Positions 44,713-48,878 of a DNA stretch of 48,878 bases are shown piece after piece. Source of the DNA: JAVMKJ01 sp031732875 (GTDB lineage Bacteria > Pseudomonadota > Gammaproteobacteria > Competibacterales > Competibacteraceae). Positions within the stretch are counted from its first letter, which is position 1. The number at the start of each line of letters is the position of its first letter. The notes under the pieces are model-generated. The model worked only from the letters and a program-made list of their open reading frames with translations. It was not told where the DNA came from and made no database searches. The stretch covers positions 1-48,878 of the forward strand of contig JAVMKL010000019.1 of the NCBI GenBank assembly GCA_031732875.1, read 5' to 3'. A program made the translations under genes and the position numbers.

Positions 44713-45663
44713 ATGAAAATTCAAAAGATTTGCGTGTTGGGTGGCACCGGTTTCATCGGCCGCAACCTGGTAAGGCGGCTGACCAACCGGGGTTACCAGG
44801 TCAGGGTTCCAACTCGCCATCCGCAACGAAATCGGGCAATCGAGGTGCTGCCCGGCGCGGAACTGGTCGGGGCGGACGTTCACGACTCCGAGACGCTCCG
44901 GGAACAGTTCGCTGGCTGCGACGCCGTCATCAATCTGATCGGCGTCCTGCACGAATACCCCGGTCAGAGTTTCCATGCCGTCCACACCGAGCTGCCAGGG
45001 AAGATAGTGGACGCCTGCCGGGCGACTGGCGTCAAGCGTCTGTTGCATATGAGCGCCCTGCACGCCGACGCCGCCAAGGGTCCGAGCCAGTACCTGTTCA
45101 CCAAGGGCGAAGGCGAGCGGACGGTCGTGGAGGCGCGGGATCTGGCGGTCACCTGCTTCAAGCCGTCGATCGTTTTCGGGCCGGACGACGATTTCTTCAA
45201 CAAGTTCGCCAACCTGCTCAAATTCAACTTGGTGCTGCCGCTGGCCTGCCCGAATTCGCGCTTCGCGCCGGTTTACGTCGGCGATGTAGACCAGGCCTTC
45301 GAGACGGCGCTCGAGAACGACGCGACCGTCGGCCGGAGCTACGAGTTGTGCGGGCCGCGCGCCTACACCTTCAAGGAACTGGTCGAGGACATCGCCCGGA
45401 TGCTGGGCAAGAAGCGACTGGTGGTCGGTCTGCCCGATTCGCTGGCGCGATTGCAGGCCAAAATTTTCGGGATGCTGCCGGTGAAGATCTTCACCACCGA
45501 CAACTATCTCTCCCTGCAAGTGGACAGCGTTTGCGGCCGCAATGGCTTTGAGGAACTCGGCATCACCCCACACTCGGTCGAGGGCATCATGCAGTTGTAC
45601 TTCGCCGACAAGACCCAGCGCCGCGCGTACGACCAACTACGCAGGGCGGCGCGGCGCAACTGA
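44713..45663 (+). CDS. NDUFA9-like NAD(P)-binding protein (atypical SDR)
   Basis: A 316-residue cytoplasmic protein of the extended/atypical SDR group related to complex I subunit NDUFA9. The Rossmann loop CVLGGTGFIGRNLVRRL is at residues 7-23. INLIGVLHE near 78-86 and YLFTKGEGERTVVEA near 133-147 replace the usual YxxxK catalytic pair, so dehydrogenase activity is doubtful. FKPSIVFGPDDDFFNKFANL is a strong family phrase. Bacterial members are thought to bind NADPH and help membrane or quinone metabolism. GCGAGGAGC eleven bases upstream supports the start. Confidence 0.85.
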   Translation: MKIQKICVLGGTGFIGRNLVRRLTNRGYQVRVPTRHPQRNRAIEVLPGAELVGADVHDSETLREQFAGCDAVINLIGVLHEYPGQSFHAVHTELPGKIVDACRATGVKRLLHMSALHADAAKGPSQYLFTKGEGERTVVEARDLAVTCFKPSIVFGPDDDFFNKFANLLKFNLVLPLACPNSRFAPVYVGDVDQAFETALENDATVGRSYELCGPRAYTFKELVEDIARMLGKKRLVVGLPDSLARLQAKIFGMLPVKIFTTDNYLSLQVDSVCGRNGFEELGITPHSVEGIMQLYFADKTQRRAYDQLRRAARRN

Positions 45664-45756
45664 GAGACTGTATAAAATCCCCCTCTCCCCCCAGGAGAGA
45701 GGTTGGGGGTGAGGGGTTTATTTTCAATTGGTTATATTGCGAGAGGCTGTACAAAA
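45662..45756. repeat. Direct-repeat pair flanking a GC-rich palindrome
   Basis: GAGAG(A/G)CTGTA(T/C)AAAA occurs at 45662-45677 and 45741-45756 with two mismatches. Between them CCCCTCTCCCCC (about 45680-45691) pairs with GGGGGTGAGGGG (45705-45716) with one mismatch, a pattern common in repeated extragenic elements. GAG-GCTGT-AAAA ends are also seen at some insertion sequences, so a degraded element is possible. Confidence 0.5.
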
Positions 45757-46088
45757 ACGCCTCTGAAACTGGCGCAACGGCCCGTTTCCCGCAATGGGAG
45801 CGGGTCTGGAATCACCCTCCCCCAGCTTCCCCCGTCTCCCCCCACAGCGCGCCGAGTTCGAGGGCGATGGCGTTGAAGGGCTCCACGCTGACGGCATCCT
45901 GCTCCCGAACAGCCCGATCAGGGTCCTGCGCCCGTCGTGGAGCAGGAGCGTCGTTTGACCACGAACGCATCCGGCGCTGCCATCTATCAATAAACCTGCC
46001 GCCTTTTGACACATCGGTCATGAGCTATAATGCACTGGTAACACTTTCGATAGTGCCCGGTGGCAGAGTGTCTTCGCGGTAACGCACC
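45664..46088. other. 425-base gap before the helicase gene
   Basis: The left part holds the repeats listed separately. The right part (45757-46000) has short overlapping minus-strand frames (45812-46021 and 45724-46014) without ribosome sites or recognisable families; they may be a decayed transposase. A possible sigma-70 promoter lies at 46006-46031. Confidence 0.45.
46006..46031 (+). promoter_or_regulatory. Possible sigma-70 promoter for the helicase gene
   Basis: TTGACA (46006-46011) and TATAAT (46026-46031) are both perfect hexamers, but the 14-base spacer is too short for a normal promoter. The position, 58 bases before the gene, is sensible. Confidence 0.3.
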
Positions 46089-48128
46089 ATGAATTTCATC
46101 ATTGCCAGTACCTTCGTCGACAGCCTGGCTCGTCTCGGGACGCGGGCGCAGACCCTGGTCAAACAGGCGGCGTTTGATTTTCAACTGGCGCCGGCAAATC
46201 CCGGTTTCCAGTTGCATCGCCTGGAACGCGCCGTTGAAAAAAATTTCTGGTCGGCGCGGGTCAATCTCGACTTGCGCATCATTCTCTACCGCGACGCCGA
46301 TCACCTGGTGCTGTGCTATGCCGCGCCTCATGAAGAAGCCTACCGCTGGGGCCAGAAGCGGCGCTTTGAAATCCACCCCCAGACTCACGCCGCGCAAGTC
46401 GTGGAAATCCAGGAACGAGTGGAAGAAGTCGTCAAATACGTGCCGCGCGAAACGCCGTTGCTGTTCGGCCATTACGAGCGCGACTATCTGCTCGCGCTGG
46501 GCGTGCCGGAGGAATGGCTGGACGCGGTGCGTCATACCGGCGAAGACCAGATGGAGGCATTGCTGGATCGCTTGCCGCAGGAAGCGGCGGAGCGCCTGCT
46601 CCAACTCGCCTGCGGCGTGCCGGTGCCGCGCCCGGTGACGGTCGCCGAGACGGCCTTCGTCCATCCCGACGCCCGGCGCCGCTTTCGGGTCATCGACAGC
46701 CAGCAGGAATTGCGCCGGGCGCTGGATTATCCCTGGGAACGCTGGATCGTGTTTCTGCATCCGACCCAGCGCGGCGTGGTCGAACGGCGCTACAGCGGAC
46801 CGGCGCGGGTTTCCGGAGCCGCCGGCACCGGCAAATCGGTGGTGGCCCTGCACCGGGCCGCGGCGCTGGCCCGTTCCGCGCCGGAGGGGCGGGTGTTGCT
46901 GACCACCTTTTCCAAAACGCTCGCTGCCCGTTTGAGCCAGAACGCCGATGTGCTGCTGGGCGCCGATGCCCCGGAACGCACCCGGATCGACATCGTTCAC
47001 CTCCACAAGCTGGCGCGGGATGCGTGGGTCAACACGCTCAAGCACAAGTTCGCCTTCATCAATACCAAGCGGTTCAGCGAATTGCTGCAAGCCGCCATCG
47101 CCAAGGTCGGCGCCGCCGAATATTCGCTGGCGTTTCTCAAGGCGGAGTGGGAGGCCATCGTCAATTTTTGGGGCATCGGCGATGAAGAGACCTATCTTCG
47201 CGCCTCCCGGAAAGGACGTGGCACGCGCTTGACCGCCCGGCGGCGGGGCACGGTCTGGCGGGTGTTCGCGGAGTTGCTGGCGGTGCTGGACGAGAAGCAT
47301 TACATGACCTGGGAGCGTCTGTGCTTCCGCCTCGCCGCCGAGTTGATCGAACGGCCGCCGCCCTACCAGCATGTCGTCGCCGACGAGGCGCAGGATTTCG
47401 GTCCGGCCGAATTCCGCCTGTTGCGCGCGCTGGTGGCGCCCGGCGACAACGATCTGTTTTTGTGCGGCGACGCTGGCCAGCGGATTTATCAGCCCCGGTT
47501 TTCCTGGCGGGCGGCGGGCATCGAGGTGCGCGGACGGGCGACGCGCTTGACGGTGAATTACCGCACCACCGAGCAAATCCGCCGTTTCGCCGACACGCTG
47601 CTGCCCGCCGCGCTGGATGAGGACGGCGACGGCAAGCCGGAACCCCGCGCGTCCATTTCGCTGTTGAAGGGGCCGCCGCCGGAAGTCAGCGGCTACGCCA
47701 CGGTGGAGGAGGAGATCGCCGGGGTCGCCCGGCGCCTGCGGGAACTGACGGCCGACGGGTTCGCGCCCCACGACCTGGCGATCTTCTGCCGCAGCGAAAC
47801 CCGGCTCAGGGAACGCGCCGAGGCGGCTTTGCAACGGTGTGGTTTGGCGGGACACTACCTCAGCGACGACGCGCCGCCGACCGACGCGCAGGTTTCGCTG
47901 GGTAGCATGCACCGCGCCAAGGGCCTGGAATTCAAGGTCGTCATCGTGATGGGCTGCGACGCGGACATGTTGCCGCGCGCCAGCGTGCTCGAGGACATGG
48001 TGGACGAAGCCGACCGTGCGGCGTTCGTCGAGCAGGAGCGGCAGTTGCTCTATGTGGCGTGTACCCGCGCCAGGGAGAGACTGTTCGTGACGTATAGCGG
48101 TAGGCCGAGTTGTTTCTTCCAAACCTGA
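46089..48128 (+). CDS. RelE-like domain fused to UvrD/PcrA-type helicase
   Basis: A 679-residue protein in two parts. Residues 1-100 look like a RelE/ParE-type fold (FWSARVNLDLRIILYRDADH, then EEAYRWGQKRRFEIHP at about 82-97). The rest is a superfamily I helicase: GAAGTGKS Walker A at 243-250, VVADEAQDFGP Walker B/DEAQD near 427, LTVNYRTTEQIRRF (motif IV region), GSMHRAKGLEFKVV (motif V) and YVACTRARERLFVT (motif VI). Such fusions are known but their role is unclear; damaged-RNA/DNA handling or defence are proposals. No antitoxin gene is adjacent. The next gene starts seven bases after the stop. Confidence 0.88.
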   Translation: MNFIIASTFVDSLARLGTRAQTLVKQAAFDFQLAPANPGFQLHRLERAVEKNFWSARVNLDLRIILYRDADHLVLCYAAPHEEAYRWGQKRRFEIHPQTHAAQVVEIQERVEEVVKYVPRETPLLFGHYERDYLLALGVPEEWLDAVRHTGEDQMEALLDRLPQEAAERLLQLACGVPVPRPVTVAETAFVHPDARRRFRVIDSQQELRRALDYPWERWIVFLHPTQRGVVERRYSGPARVSGAAGTGKSVVALHRAAALARSAPEGRVLLTTFSKTLAARLSQNADVLLGADAPERTRIDIVHLHKLARDAWVNTLKHKFAFINTKRFSELLQAAIAKVGAAEYSLAFLKAEWEAIVNFWGIGDEETYLRASRKGRGTRLTARRRGTVWRVFAELLAVLDEKHYMTWERLCFRLAAELIERPPPYQHVVADEAQDFGPAEFRLLRALVAPGDNDLFLCGDAGQRIYQPRFSWRAAGIEVRGRATRLTVNYRTTEQIRRFADTLLPAALDEDGDGKPEPRASISLLKGPPPEVSGYATVEEEIAGVARRLRELTADGFAPHDLAIFCRSETRLRERAEAALQRCGLAGHYLSDDAPPTDAQVSLGSMHRAKGLEFKVVIVMGCDADMLPRASVLEDMVDEADRAAFVEQERQLLYVACTRARERLFVTYSGRPSCFFQT

Positions 48129-48135
48129 TCTCGTG

Positions 48136-48878
48136 ATGAAAAATCCCTCCCGCACCCGCCGAAAGCCGCCCGACCGCTCGGACGACTTTGATTCCCCGTG
48201 GAAGACCCTGCTGGACCGCTGGTTTCCCGCTTTCATGGCCTGGTTCTTCCCGCCCATCGCCGCCGAGATCGATTGGGCGCGCGGCTACGTGTTCCTGGAC
48301 AAGGAGTTGCAGAAAATCAGCCGCCGTGCCCAGGAAAAGCGTCGCCATGCGGACAAACTGGTCAAAGTCTGGCGGGGCACCGGCGAGGAAATGTGGGTGC
48401 TGGTTCATGTCGAAATCCAGGCCGGTCAAGAAACCGACTTCGCCGAACGGATGTTCGTCTATTACTACCGGCTGTTCGACCGCTACCGGCTGCCCCTGGC
48501 CAGTCTGGTAGTGCTGGCCGACGACCGGCCCCAGTGGCGGCCGGATCGCTACCAGCGTCAGTTATGGGGCTGCGAACTCAAGCTGACGTTTCCGATGGTC
48601 AAACTGCTGGACTACCAGGGACGGCTGGCGGAACTGGAAACGGCTCCCAATCCCTTTGCCCTGGCGACGGCGGCCCATCTGCTGGCGCGGGCGACCCGGA
48701 AGGATCCCCAAGGTCGGTTGGCCGGCAAGCTGGCCCTGACCCGGCGGCTGTACCAGCGGGGCTGGACCAAGCCGGAAGTGCTGGACCTGTACGAGTTCAT
48801 CGACTGGCTGCTGGCCTTGCCCGAGGCCTTGGAAGACGCTTTTCTCGATGAGATTCATGACTTGGAGGCGAGTACGAA
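48136..48878 (+). CDS. Rpn-family nuclease/transposase-like protein, cut by the right edge
   Basis: The reading frame is open to the window end, giving 247 visible residues with no stop. It resembles the Rpn/PD-(D/E)XK recombination-promoting nuclease group: an early DWARGYVFLDKELQKI segment, then EMWVLVHVEIQAGQETDFAERM with the PD-(D/E)XK-like VHVEIQ core at about residues 90-95, YYYRLFDRY and ELETAPNPFALATAAHL. Rpn proteins cleave DNA and are often called transposases in error. ATG 48136 follows the helicase stop by seven bases, suggesting coupling; a GTG at 48133 is an alternative. The 3' end is outside the window. Confidence 0.72.
   Translation, partial: MKNPSRTRRKPPDRSDDFDSPWKTLLDRWFPAFMAWFFPPIAAEIDWARGYVFLDKELQKISRRAQEKRRHADKLVKVWRGTGEEMWVLVHVEIQAGQETDFAERMFVYYYRLFDRYRLPLASLVVLADDRPQWRPDRYQRQLWGCELKLTFPMVKLLDYQGRLAELETAPNPFALATAAHLLARATRKDPQGRLAGKLALTRRLYQRGWTKPEVLDLYEFIDWLLALPEALEDAFLDEIHDLEAST

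Noticed and set aside
45812..46021. Minus-strand frame as a transposase gene
   Set aside because: It is too short and has no recognised transposase motif; at most it is a remnant.
1..48878. CRISPR array, tRNA or rRNA genes
   Set aside because: No regularly spaced repeats, cloverleaf-like segments or conserved rRNA blocks were noticed by eye; a covariance-model scan was not possible.

Overview
The window is chromosomal DNA from a free-living, nitrogen-fixing gammaproteobacterium. Most of it is GC-rich: the 60 bases from 7741 contain 41 G or C by eye count. The gene content fits this group: a fused AAK-GNAT ArgA, the succinylase DapD/DapE lysine route, a PpsR-type regulator, CpdA, nifVWZ and a glgE-glgC-glgX glycogen block. 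A glycogen-storing relative of Candidatus Competibacter is a reasonable guess, but the lineage is inference only.

Layout. (1) Bases 1-7004 carry an accessory operon that enters from the left edge. It has three successive ATPase-type genes (a truncated STAND-like protein, a STAND-like protein with a ruined Walker A, and an intact P-loop ATPase) followed by an 810-residue adenosine-deaminase-fold protein. It looks like the RADAR (RdrA/RdrB) anti-phage arrangement with two extra ATPase-like genes in front. The three ATPase genes are AT-rich and the deaminase is GC-rich. This is the best candidate in the window for an undescribed system. (2) 7026-9204 is a nifV-nifW-nifZ operon with overlapping genes, a candidate sigma-54 promoter and a NifA-type upstream site. 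(3) 9315-14388 holds housekeeping genes: argA, cpdA, a class II aldolase, an MFS transporter and aroC. (4) 14448-17863 is a large Ser/Thr kinase with a membrane anchor, TPR-like repeats, a PEGA domain and MORN repeats, preceded by a consensus-grade sigma-54 element. (5) 17960-26258 has a small Cys-containing orphan, an EEP-family phosphatase/nuclease, a serine hydrolase, PatB, AmtB with NtrC/sigma-54 control sites, the ABC-F protein Uup and a secreted orphan. (6) 26461-32114 is glgE-glgC-glgX on the minus strand. (7) dapD and dapE are separated by an inserted LysM protein plus secreted HEAT-like protein pair that has its own palindromic promoter region. (8) 36788-44490 has two TauE/SafE permeases, PpsR, a restriction-enzyme remnant, an RND pump with its adaptor, and a DUF554 protein. 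(9) 44713-48878 has an NDUFA9-like protein, repeats, a RelE-UvrD fusion helicase and an Rpn-type protein cut by the right edge.

How the parts connect. Nitrogen control appears three times as candidate sigma-54 sites, at nifV, amtB and the kinase gene. In the glycogen block, GlgC makes ADP-glucose, GlgE extends glucan from maltose-1-phosphate and GlgX debranches. No glgA, glgB, treS or nifHDK is present. No tRNA, rRNA, CRISPR array or intact insertion sequence was seen.
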